Source: Novosphingobium profundi
GTDB taxonomy: Bacteria; Pseudomonadota; Alphaproteobacteria; Sphingomonadales; Sphingomonadaceae
Direction: 5' to 3'
Length of the DNA: 64,000 nucleotides
Assembly (NCBI RefSeq): GCF_020524485.1
Contig: NZ_JAIVLF010000004.1
Span: forward strand, 620,001-684,000
The notes beneath the pieces were generated by a model. It was not told the origin of the DNA. It worked only from the letters and a program-made list of their open reading frames with translations, and made no database searches. The translations under genes and the position numbers were made by a program. Positions 7,669-15,546 of this stretch are shown here, piece after piece (positions within the stretch are counted from its first letter, which is position 1; each line of letters opens with the position of its first letter).

Positions 7669-9702
7669 ATGCACTTCGACGATCGCCTTTCCACGGTTTT
7701 GCGCCATTCCGCGACCAGCGGAACGCTTGCGCGCATCCAGTACAGGCAGCTGATCGACATCCTGGCACAGGCCCCTTCCGGTCTCGTCACGGACCTGACC
7801 GAGGCGGGATATGCTCGCCTTGATTCGCTGGGAGCGGCGATTCGCGACACCGATCAGGCCGAACTGATTCGTCAGTCCCTGATGCGCCTTACCAATCCCC
7901 GCCTCCTTGCCCTGCTCGCCGAAGCCGGCCCCCAGGTCGCCAGCGCCGCACTCGCCAAGACCCGGTTGAGCGAAGCGTCCTGGCTTGACCTGATCCCGGC
8001 CCTGCCCGTCCATGCCCGCGGCATCCTGCGCCACCGCCGTGACCTGCCCCCACGCGTGAACGACATGCTGGAACGGCTGGGTATTGGCGACCGGGCGCTC
8101 CCTCCCATCGCGGCCGCATCAGCCACGACCGAGACGCTCGCCCCCAGCGCACAGCGATCTACGGAAGAAGCCCTCGAACCGCCGCCCCCTCAGCAAGCAG
8201 ATGAACTGGGTCCGAATGCAGGACAGGCGGGCGTTCACGCCCGGGCGCTCGGCGCGGGCCGAGCTCCCTCGACCGAAGCGGAAGTCGAGGAGCTCGTCCT
8301 CACGCAATTGCTGGGGGACGAACCTCCCGCAGCGCCCGCGTTCGCTCCCCCCCCACCGGGAGCGGACAAAGGCCGACCTTCGAGCAGCGTCCCTCCGCCG
8401 CGTGATCCTGTGCCTCACGCGAACACGCGTGCCGCTGCCCCTTCCACCATCCCGACATCGCTGCGGGAATGGGCGCGCCTGCGCGCCTCAGGCCCCCTCG
8501 CCCCACCGCCACCGCCGCTCGCACCGGACGGCCCCGGCGATCCGGGGATCGGCGCAATCGTGCGCCGCATCGAGGAATTCCGTCGAAACCGCCAGAAGAC
8601 CCATTCCACAGAGCCCCAGGGCGATTCGCCCCGGCTGCCTCTGGGCGATGCCATCAGCGAGACCGCGCAGGGTCCCACCACTCTCGATTTCGCCACTGAT
8701 GCCCTTGGCCGGATCATCTGGGCCGATGGCCCCTTCGCCAGCGCGGTCACCGGCTTCCTTCTCCCTCTCCACGAAAGCGAACAGGAAACGATCGCAACTG
8801 CCGTCCGGCAGGGGCAGCCGATCCGGGGAGCGCGTATCCAGCTATCGGGCCCAGCCGCGATCAGTGGCGCATGGCAGGTCGATGCCGCCGCCTGCTTCGA
8901 CCAGGGCACAGGACGCTTCACCGGCCATAGCGGTCGCTTGCGCCGCCCCCACCCCTCGGTGCGAGACACCGCAAACGCCAGCGCCAACGCCGAGGCGGAC
9001 CGTATGCGCCAGGTTCTCCATGAACTGCGTACCCCTGCAAACGCCATTCAGGTGGCCGCCGAAATCATCCAGCAGCAACTCTACGGCCCTGCCCCGCACG
9101 AGTACCGGGCGCTCGCAGCCTCCATCGCGGGCGATTGCGCGCATATTCTGGCTGGCTTCGAGGAACTCGATCGACTGGTCAAACTGGAAACAGGCGCCTT
9201 GTCGCTCGACCCGGGGCTCTGCAACTTCGCGCTTGTCACCCATCGCACGATCCATCGGCTGGGTAGTTGGACGGGCCCACGCAACAGCGGCTTCCGCCCC
9301 TCCCCGGACCTTGCCGACGCCGAATTGCCGATCGCCCTCGAACACGACGAAGCCGAACGCCTCGTGTGGCGCCTGCTCGCCGCGCTCGCCGGCGCCTCGG
9401 CCAGCGAGGAGCGTCTCACCCTCCACTGGGCCGAAAACGGCAGCGACCTTCGCATGTGCCTGCAACTGCCCAAGGCTCTCGCCGAGCGCGAAGGCGATGC
9501 CCTCTTTGCGATCGGCGACATCGGGCGCGGACAGGCCCTGACAGCAGGCGTGTTCGGGGTCGGCTTCACCTTGCGCCTTGCCGCAGCCGAAGCCCGCAGC
9601 GCCGGGGGCGCCCTGCAGCGCATTGCCAACGAACTCGTGCTTACGTTACCCTTGGCACGGGTCAACGACCCTCGCCCCGACGTGGCGGACCTCGCCTCCT
9701 GA
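7669..9702 (+). CDS. Cytoplasmic sensor histidine kinase, decayed ATPase domain
   Basis: A 677-residue protein without membrane segments. Residues 1-140 are a helical region of unknown type. Residues about 150-330 are proline- and alanine-rich and low complexity. Residues about 335-425 look like a PAS-type sensor (TLDFATDALGRIIWADGPF). A HisKA dimerisation domain follows with the H-box HELRTPANAIQ (phospho-acceptor His451). The C-terminal region where HATPase_c belongs has a G2-like GVGFTLRL but I find no clear N-box asparagine or DxGxG loop. It may be a weak kinase, a phosphatase or a phospho-carrier. No response regulator lies beside it. The next gene, a polysaccharide deacetylase, starts 52 bases on. 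Confidence 0.8.
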   Translation: MHFDDRLSTVLRHSATSGTLARIQYRQLIDILAQAPSGLVTDLTEAGYARLDSLGAAIRDTDQAELIRQSLMRLTNPRLLALLAEAGPQVASAALAKTRLSEASWLDLIPALPVHARGILRHRRDLPPRVNDMLERLGIGDRALPPIAAASATTETLAPSAQRSTEEALEPPPPQQADELGPNAGQAGVHARALGAGRAPSTEAEVEELVLTQLLGDEPPAAPAFAPPPPGADKGRPSSSVPPPRDPVPHANTRAAAPSTIPTSLREWARLRASGPLAPPPPPLAPDGPGDPGIGAIVRRIEEFRRNRQKTHSTEPQGDSPRLPLGDAISETAQGPTTLDFATDALGRIIWADGPFASAVTGFLLPLHESEQETIATAVRQGQPIRGARIQLSGPAAISGAWQVDAAACFDQGTGRFTGHSGRLRRPHPSVRDTANASANAEADRMRQVLHELRTPANAIQVAAEIIQQQLYGPAPHEYRALAASIAGDCAHILAGFEELDRLVKLETGALSLDPGLCNFALVTHRTIHRLGSWTGPRNSGFRPSPDLADAELPIALEHDEAERLVWRLLAALAGASASEERLTLHWAENGSDLRMCLQLPKALAEREGDALFAIGDIGRGQALTAGVFGVGFTLRLAAAEARSAGGALQRIANELVLTLPLARVNDPRPDVADLAS

Positions 9703-9754
9703 GAGAGGCAGACGGTCGTGCCGCGCGGCGCCGGAGACAAGGATAGAGGCAGTC

Positions 9755-10762
9755 GTGGCCCAACCCAACATGCTGCAGCGTCCAAGGCCGGAAAGCCGGG
9801 CCCGTTTCCACGACGACTTCGGGCAACGCTTTCTCGTGACGGTCGATACCGAAGAGGAGTTCGACTGGTCCCGCCCCCTGGACCGCGATGGCCATACTCT
9901 CCTCAGTGTTCCCGCCCTGCGCAAATTTCAGGAATTCTGCGAGGGATACGGCGTAACTCCGGTCTATCTCGTCGACTTCCCGATCGTGAACACGCCTTTG
10001 GCCGTTCAGGCCATCGGAGAGGCGGTCCGCGACGGGCGCGCCGAAATCGGCGTCCAGTTGCACCCCTGGGTCAACCCTCCGTTCGAAGAAGAGATAACCG
10101 CGTACAACAGCTTCGCAGGCAACCTCCCGCGCGAACTGGAAGAGGCCAAGCTGCAGCGGCTCAAGGCGAAGATCGAGGACGTCTTTGGCGCCAGCCCCTT
10201 GATCTACCGCGCCGGACGCTACGGCCTGGGCCCAAATACGGCCTCGATCCTGCGCGAAAGCGGGATCGCCATCGACAGTTCGGTACGGGCCCGCTTCGAT
10301 TACAGCGGCGAAGGCGGTCCCAACTATCGCCATCATCCCTGCCATCCCTATTGGGTCGGCACTGATGATCCGCGCATTCTCGAACTTCCGCTGACGAGCC
10401 TCTATTGGGGCCCGCTGCGCCAGCTTGGCGACTGGATCTATCCCCGACTCTGGCGCGCACCGCGCCTGCGCGGCATGCTGGCGCGCCTGGGGCTTCTTGA
10501 ACGCATCGCCCTCACCCCCGAAGGCATCACCGCACACGAGGTCATGCGCGGCATCGACATAGCCCTCGACGAGGGCATGCCCGTTCTTGTCTTTTCCTTC
10601 CACAGCCCTTCGCTCGCACCGGGCAATACCCCTTACGTGCGCGATGATGCCGAACTTGACGCCTTCTATGCCTGGTGGCGGAGCGTGTTCGACTACCTTG
10701 CCACCCGCGGCGTTTCCTCCACCAGCGTCAAGGACATCATGCGCTGCGTAGAGCTGCCCTGA
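9755..10762 (+). CDS. Polysaccharide deacetylase family protein (WalW-like)
   Basis: A 335-residue NodB-type carbohydrate esterase domain protein. The metal-site aspartates are visible near the start (LVTVDTEEEFDW, about residues 28-38), followed by GVQLHPWVNPPFEEE with the metal-ligand histidine, YRAGRYGLG, and FSFHSPSLAPG near the C-terminus. No signal peptide is seen, so the site of action is probably cytoplasmic. The family removes N- or O-acetyl groups from glycans; the substrate here is unknown. I chose the GTG at 9755 because GAGG lies 5 bases upstream; an in-frame ATG at 9770 is the alternative. It is probably co-transcribed with the upstream kinase gene. Confidence 0.82.
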   Translation: MAQPNMLQRPRPESRARFHDDFGQRFLVTVDTEEEFDWSRPLDRDGHTLLSVPALRKFQEFCEGYGVTPVYLVDFPIVNTPLAVQAIGEAVRDGRAEIGVQLHPWVNPPFEEEITAYNSFAGNLPRELEEAKLQRLKAKIEDVFGASPLIYRAGRYGLGPNTASILRESGIAIDSSVRARFDYSGEGGPNYRHHPCHPYWVGTDDPRILELPLTSLYWGPLRQLGDWIYPRLWRAPRLRGMLARLGLLERIALTPEGITAHEVMRGIDIALDEGMPVLVFSFHSPSLAPGNTPYVRDDAELDAFYAWWRSVFDYLATRGVSSTSVKDIMRCVELP

Positions 10763-10873
10763 GCACTTGCGGACAAAGCACGATTTTAAGCGCGCCAACG
10801 CTTGCCTAGCAGCAACAGCCAAGCTAACGCGTCTCTCGCCCGGTCACGCCGATAGCGCCGGGCGGCACGGTTG

Positions 10874-10949
10874 GGGCCTGTAGCTCAGCGGTTAGAGCTG
10901 GCCGCTCATAACGGCTAGGTCGCGGGTTCGAATCCTGCCGGGCCCACCA
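10874..10949 (+). tRNA. tRNA-Ile2 (anticodon CAU, lysidine type)
   Basis: A 76-base cloverleaf. The acceptor GGGCCTG pairs with CGGGCCC, the D-arm is GCTC-AGCGGTTA-GAGC, the anticodon loop is CTCATAA (anticodon CAT), the T-arm GCGGG-TTCGAAT-CCTGC, and CCA is encoded. The D-arm and variable loop closely match E. coli ileX, so this is the AUA-reading isoleucine tRNA rather than Met. The paired G1-C72 and the lack of three G-C pairs in the anticodon stem rule out initiator tRNA. A possible promoter is TTGCCT (10802) with TAACGC 17 bases on. Confidence 0.88.
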
Positions 10950-11001
10950 CCCTCGCCTTCACGGGCGACAGCACGTGGCCCAACATCGGCACCCGATAGG
11001 T

Positions 11002-11078
<77 letters not shown>

Positions 11079-11127
11079 ATTCCCTTGAAAAATTCGGTCG
11101 TGAAGCGGCCCGCGTGAGCGTTGCGTG

Positions 11128-12297
11128 TCAGTTGCGCGGCTGTGCGCGCTTGCGGACAAGGGCGCGTGCTTTTGCGGCCGGGAGAGCCCGCACCGTTCCG
11201 CGATGGCCGATGACGTCGTGGGCCGCGAACAGGGCGTTGTAGACGCTTTCCTCGCTGGCTTCAGCGACCGCCTGGAAAAGCGGGGTCATGCGATCGTTCG
11301 AGAGTTCGGAGTAGACCGCCTGCTCCTTTCGGCGCGGCGCGGTACGGCGCACGTCCATGGCCGTGGAAAACGCCACCGCATAGTCGCCCGATCCGTTGGA
11401 AAAGGCCGAACCGGTCCGCGCTACACCAACGAAGGCGCGCTCGGCGAGGCGGCGCAAGTTGCGGTCCGAGAGCGGAGCATCGGTTGCAATCACGATGACG
11501 ATGGAGCCATCCGCGCTCTTCTCGGCTACCTTGTCCTTGTAGAGATACTGGCCGAGTTCCTGGCCGACCGGGGTTCCGGCAACGCTCAGGACGCCGCCGT
11601 AATTGGCCTGGACCAGTACGCCGACCGTCCAGCCTCCAAGGCTCAAGGGCAACTCGCGCGAGGCCGTGCCGATGCCGCCTTTCCAGCCAAAGGCCACCGT
11701 TCCGGTACCGGCTCCGACAGCGCCTTCGGCGACAGGCCCTTCCTCGGCAGTCTCGATGGCGCGGCGGGCATGGGCAATGGAGACGTGACGGCCCCGAATG
11801 TCGTTGAGAAAGCCGTCGTTGGTCTCGCCGACGACCGCGTTGACGGTGCGGACCTCCTCGTTGCCCGGCTGATCGAGGGTCCACTCGACGCTGGCCGCCA
11901 TGGCCTCGGGTACCGAGAGGGTATTGGTGAGGAGAATGGGCGTCTCAATCTCGCCCAGTTCCTCGATCTGGGTCGAGCCTGCAAACTTGCCAAAGCCATT
12001 GGCGACGAAGAAACCGGCGGGCACCTTATCCTGCCACAGGTTGCCTCCGTGCGGCAGGATGGCCGTTACGCCGGTGTGGACGTCGCGACCCTGTTCGAGC
12101 GTGACGTGCCCCACGCGAACGCCAACCACATCGGTGATCGCATCACGCGGTCCTGCTGGCAGGATACCAATAGGCACGCCCGCTCCGCGCGCGTCCTGCG
12201 CCCCCTCTCCGGCACGGCCCGGCGCCGAAATCGCAGCGCCAAGAGCTGCCCCAACGCTCGCCAAGGCGATGAGCGCGCGTGCCGAATGGGAGATCAG
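11128..12297 (-). CDS. P1 family (DmpA/BapA-type) aminopeptidase, exported
   Basis: An N-terminal-nucleophile aminopeptidase of the DmpA/BapA family, which releases N-terminal L- or D-amino acids, or beta-amino acids, from short peptides. Members self-cleave before the catalytic serine; here the site is in SNGSGDYAVAFS (Ser292 counted from the TTG at 12264), with the supporting asparagine in QANYGG. The first standard start is the TTG at 12264, but that would cut a signal peptide. A CTG at 12297 gives a basic then hydrophobic leader (HSARALIALASVGAALGAAI) ending before SAPGRA, is 7 bases after AAAGGA, and overlaps the previous stop as CTGA. I therefore extend to 12297 but the start is uncertain. 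It is the last gene of the S9 peptidase-amidohydrolase-P1 unit. Confidence 0.87.
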   Translation of the reverse strand: MISHSARALIALASVGAALGAAISAPGRAGEGAQDARGAGVPIGILPAGPRDAITDVVGVRVGHVTLEQGRDVHTGVTAILPHGGNLWQDKVPAGFFVANGFGKFAGSTQIEELGEIETPILLTNTLSVPEAMAASVEWTLDQPGNEEVRTVNAVVGETNDGFLNDIRGRHVSIAHARRAIETAEEGPVAEGAVGAGTGTVAFGWKGGIGTASRELPLSLGGWTVGVLVQANYGGVLSVAGTPVGQELGQYLYKDKVAEKSADGSIVIVIATDAPLSDRNLRRLAERAFVGVARTGSAFSNGSGDYAVAFSTAMDVRRTAPRRKEQAVYSELSNDRMTPLFQAVAEASEESVYNALFAAHDVIGHRGTVRALPAAKARALVRKRAQPRN

Positions 12298-13379
12298 GGC
12301 CGGATCCTTTCCTTTGCGTAGTCGACGCTATCGTAGCCGGGCGTGTTGGTGCGGATTGTCGTCCACTCCGCGTCCGTCAGCGGAAGCCGCGGATAGACCT
12401 TCGCATAGTAGTCGGCAAGGTGCCCGCCGAAGGGGAAATCCGAAGCTGCGACAAAATACTCTGGGCCGATACGTCGGATCAGCGCGGCGAGAGCCTCCAG
12501 ATCATCGTCTGCAGTGTCCTCGTCCCAGACCGCGGCAAGGTCGAATGTGACGTTGGCGAAACGGCCCCGATCGGCTTCGATGGCCGCGGCGAAGGCCCCG
12601 AGCGCCGAAAGCGTGGGCGCATCGATACCGCCCCACCCCGCCGCATGGGCGATCTGCACGGGCGTATCGCCCGCATGGGGCAGGACATCACGCAAGAACG
12701 TCTCCACATCGCGCGCGCCGTAGTCCTCGGCGCGCGTGCGCATGTGGATCATCACCGCAAGCCCCGTGCGGTGGGCCATCTCGAAGACGCTCGCGAGCTT
12801 CGCGACATTCTGCGGATCGCGCAGGTTCGCGTCGGAATTGGTGATGTGGATCTTGATGCCGGTCACGCGTGGATCACGCGCGAAGTGCGCCATTTCAGGC
12901 AATGCGCTGGAGGAGACCGGATTGATCCCGATGTAGATGCCAAAGCGCCCCGGGTAACGGGTCGCCAGCGCGGCCGACCATTCGTTCGCCGCGCGCAGGA
13001 TCCTGGGCGCCTCGGGAAGCGGGGGCTGCATCATCGGGCTCTCGGCCAGATAGCCGGTCGACATGATGAGACTGCGCGCAACGCCCGCCGCGTCCATCTC
13101 CGCGATGAGGTCCTCGGGCGAATAGGCCCGCGTGAAGACTTCGGGGCACGGCCCGATACGACCGTCACTGCCGCAGTATTTGGGCAGAAAGTCGAGAATC
13201 GCGGGAGAATGGACGTGGGCATGGTGGTCCACCGTGACGGCAGCGTGCGGGGGAGCATCTGCCGTCACGGTGGAGGGGGTTCGGGTCTCTGCGCCCACAG
13301 TCTCGGCGGCAGCTGTGCCTGCAGTCACGAAAAGCGAAGCAATCAGCAGCCCTGCGCGCGCGGAAAACCCGAGGATCAT
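12294..13379 (-). CDS. Exported amidohydrolase (TIM-barrel metal-dependent hydrolase)
   Basis: A 361-residue protein. A signal peptide (MILGFSARAGLLIASLFV, cleavage near GTAAAE) is followed by an amidohydrolase_2-type barrel: the metal motif HAHVH at the start of strand 1, GIKIHITNSD, AVMIHMRT, QIAHAAGWGG and the last metal aspartate in VAASDFPFGG. The family includes decarboxylases and amide/lactone hydrolases; the substrate is not readable. The ATG at 13379 begins the signal peptide and is 4 bases after the S9 peptidase stop codon; the longer frame from 13490 lies inside that gene. The stop overlaps the likely start of the P1 peptidase, so the three genes are tightly coupled. Confidence 0.85.
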   Translation of the reverse strand: MILGFSARAGLLIASLFVTAGTAAAETVGAETRTPSTVTADAPPHAAVTVDHHAHVHSPAILDFLPKYCGSDGRIGPCPEVFTRAYSPEDLIAEMDAAGVARSLIMSTGYLAESPMMQPPLPEAPRILRAANEWSAALATRYPGRFGIYIGINPVSSSALPEMAHFARDPRVTGIKIHITNSDANLRDPQNVAKLASVFEMAHRTGLAVMIHMRTRAEDYGARDVETFLRDVLPHAGDTPVQIAHAAGWGGIDAPTLSALGAFAAAIEADRGRFANVTFDLAAVWDEDTADDDLEALAALIRRIGPEYFVAASDFPFGGHLADYYAKVYPRLPLTDAEWTTIRTNTPGYDSVDYAKERIRP

Positions 13380-13383
13380 CGTC

Positions 13384-15372
13384 TTATTCGCCCTCTTCCA
13401 GAAGGGTCTGCTTCCAGAATTCGACCGAGGTCTGGAAGTAGTATTCCTCGTTCTCCTTCTTGTGGAAGCCGTGGCCCTCGTTGGTGGCATTGAGGTACCA
13501 GGCCGGCTGGCCGCTCTTGTCCATGGCCTCGACGATCTGCTCGCCCTCGGATGCGGGCACGCGCGGATCGTTGCCGCCCACGGCTACGAAGAGCGGGATC
13601 GAGATCTTGTCGAGGTGGTTAAGCGGCGAGATTTCCTCAAGCTTCTTGCGCTGCTCGGGAATCGTCTCGTTTCCGTACTCGGGACGGCGCAGATCGCGGC
13701 GGTAGTCCTGGGTGTTCTCGAGGAAGGTCACGAAGTTGGTGATGCCGACATAGCAGCTCGCGCTCTTCAGCTTGTCCGAATAGTGGACCGCCGAAGCGTA
13801 GCAGACATAGCCGCCGTAGCTCATGCCGTAGAGCGAGATGCGCGAGGCATCGATGGCCGCGTCATCGGCGAAGTGATCGAAGAAGGCGCCGATGTCCTTG
13901 ACCGAATCCTCACGCTTCCAGGGGCCGTTGTCGAGGTTGACGAAGCGCTTGCCAAAGCCGTCCGAGCCACGCACGTTCGGGAAGAACAGCGCCATGCCCA
14001 GTTCGTTCACGTAGTAGTTCTCCGAGCCAAGGAAGCCCGGGCGCGACTGGCCTTCGGGGCCGCCGTGGACGTCGAACAGCAGCGGACGCTTGCCGGGGAA
14101 CTTGGCCGGATCGGGGCGGTAGAGGAAGCCGGTGATCGGCTCGCCATCGAAGCTCTTGATGGTGACGAGTTCGGGCTCGACGTTCTGGCTGGCGTCAAGA
14201 CCGCCGGTCTCGCTCTGGGTCCAGCGGGTGACGTCCAGGGTCTCGGGATCGATCGAGAAGGCATCGCCCGGCACCTTGGCCGAGGACAGCGAGAAGCCGA
14301 TCTCACCCCAGGGAGCGATCTGGATGGCCGGGCCAATCGCCCAGGGAATGACACCCTGCGGAAGCTGGCTCACCTTGCGCACATCCCCCGAGGGCAGATC
14401 CATGACGTGCATGACGCTGACGCCAGCCTCGTTGGTGGCGTAGGCGATGAAGCTGCCATCGGGCGCGATGGCGTAGTCGCTGACGTCCCAGTCCTCGGAC
14501 GTCTTCGCGGTGAAGGCGCCGGTCTTCGCATCGAGCGTGCCCAGCTGCAGGAAGTCGCTGCCGCCTGCATCGCTGACGACCCAGACGGTGCCGTCGGCCG
14601 CGACCTTGGGATCGACGAAGGAGGTCTTGGCCTTGGGATCGGTCAGCGCCGTCTTCTTGCCGGTTTCCAGATCGACGGTGTAGATGATCGCCTCGTTGAT
14701 CGAGAGGCGGTTCACCGCGATGCCCTTGGTGCCATCGGGCGTGAAGCCGACGAACTGCCAGCCGCCGCCCTTGACCTCGGCAACCATGCGGCTGGTCGAG
14801 GGGTCGCGCGGATCGACGATGTAAAGGTCCATGTCGGCACCGTTGCGGCGCGAGGAGGTGTAGCCCAGCCACTTGCCGTCCTGGCTCCAGCCACCGATCC
14901 AGTTGCGGCTCTTGCCATCGGTGACGAGTTCGAGCTGGCCGTCCTCAAGACGGTAGAGCTGGTAGAATTCATCGCCGCCGGTATCGCGCATGACCACGGT
15001 GAGGTTGTCGTCCGAGGGGGCGAGCGAGCCGGTGAGGACGGGCTCCTGCCCGAAGCTGACCTGCTCGCGGCTGGCGCCTGCCGCACGCACGGTGTGCAGC
15101 TGGTTGGTCGCGCCAAAGCGCGTCTTGATCAGCATCGAGCGATCGGCCGTGTTCCAGCCCAGGAAATCGGCGCGGCGCGCCTCGAGGTAAGGCTGGGTCG
15201 CCTTGACCACGGCATCGGGCACCGCGGGCACGTCCTTGGTGATGATCGCGGCCGGCTTGTCCGCCTCGGCGGCGAGCGGCGCAGCAAGGCCTGCGCACGA
15301 AGCGAAGGCAATCGCCAGCGCGCGGCTGCTGACGGTGGAGGGAATGAGACGGCGCAGGAACCGGGTGGTCAT
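13384..15372 (-). CDS. S9 family peptidase (prolyl oligopeptidase / acylaminoacyl peptidase type), exported
   Basis: A 662-residue serine peptidase. A signal peptide (about residues 1-36, ending LAAPLAAEA) is followed by a beta-propeller region (about 70-390) and an alpha/beta-hydrolase domain. The catalytic triad is visible: Ser518 in GMSYGG, Asp602 in VGGNDPRVP and His634 in NEGHGFH. HGGPEGQ supplies the oxyanion tyrosine/glycine region. Such enzymes cut short peptides, often dipeptides or after proline. It begins 174 bases downstream of the TonB receptor gene and heads the three-hydrolase run, so it probably trims peptides in the periplasm. Confidence 0.93.
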   Translation of the reverse strand: MTTRFLRRLIPSTVSSRALAIAFASCAGLAAPLAAEADKPAAIITKDVPAVPDAVVKATQPYLEARRADFLGWNTADRSMLIKTRFGATNQLHTVRAAGASREQVSFGQEPVLTGSLAPSDDNLTVVMRDTGGDEFYQLYRLEDGQLELVTDGKSRNWIGGWSQDGKWLGYTSSRRNGADMDLYIVDPRDPSTSRMVAEVKGGGWQFVGFTPDGTKGIAVNRLSINEAIIYTVDLETGKKTALTDPKAKTSFVDPKVAADGTVWVVSDAGGSDFLQLGTLDAKTGAFTAKTSEDWDVSDYAIAPDGSFIAYATNEAGVSVMHVMDLPSGDVRKVSQLPQGVIPWAIGPAIQIAPWGEIGFSLSSAKVPGDAFSIDPETLDVTRWTQSETGGLDASQNVEPELVTIKSFDGEPITGFLYRPDPAKFPGKRPLLFDVHGGPEGQSRPGFLGSENYYVNELGMALFFPNVRGSDGFGKRFVNLDNGPWKREDSVKDIGAFFDHFADDAAIDASRISLYGMSYGGYVCYASAVHYSDKLKSASCYVGITNFVTFLENTQDYRRDLRRPEYGNETIPEQRKKLEEISPLNHLDKISIPLFVAVGGNDPRVPASEGEQIVEAMDKSGQPAWYLNATNEGHGFHKKENEEYYFQTSVEFWKQTLLEEGE

Positions 15373-15486
15373 GTTGGCTTCCTCGGGAAGTTTCGGGAGA
15401 GGATCGAGAGGGGGAATTTGAAGTGGTGCTTGGCTGTAACGGGAGAATTCGCAAGGCGCGAACGCAGCAAAGCGGCCGCCCGGGCT

Positions 15487-15514
15487 CCGGCTCGCGCACA
15501 GGTGCGAGAGCCGG
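15487..15514 (-). other. Intercistronic hairpin between TonB receptor and S9 peptidase genes
   Basis: CCGGCTCGCGCA (15487-15498) pairs with TGCGAGAGCCGG (15503-15514) with one mismatch and a 4-base loop. There is no T-run, so it is more likely an mRNA-stabilising or rho-linked hairpin than a true intrinsic terminator. It sits 33 bases after the receptor stop and could lower expression of the downstream hydrolases relative to the receptor. Confidence 0.45.
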
Positions 15515-15546
15515 GCCGGACAGCCGCGATGCGACCCCGTGGGGGA

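Noticed and set aside
10874..10949. Reading the CAU tRNA as initiator or elongator methionine tRNA
   Set aside because: The acceptor is fully paired at position 1-72 and the anticodon stem lacks the three G-C pairs of initiator tRNA; the D-arm and variable loop match isoleucine tRNA of the lysidine type.
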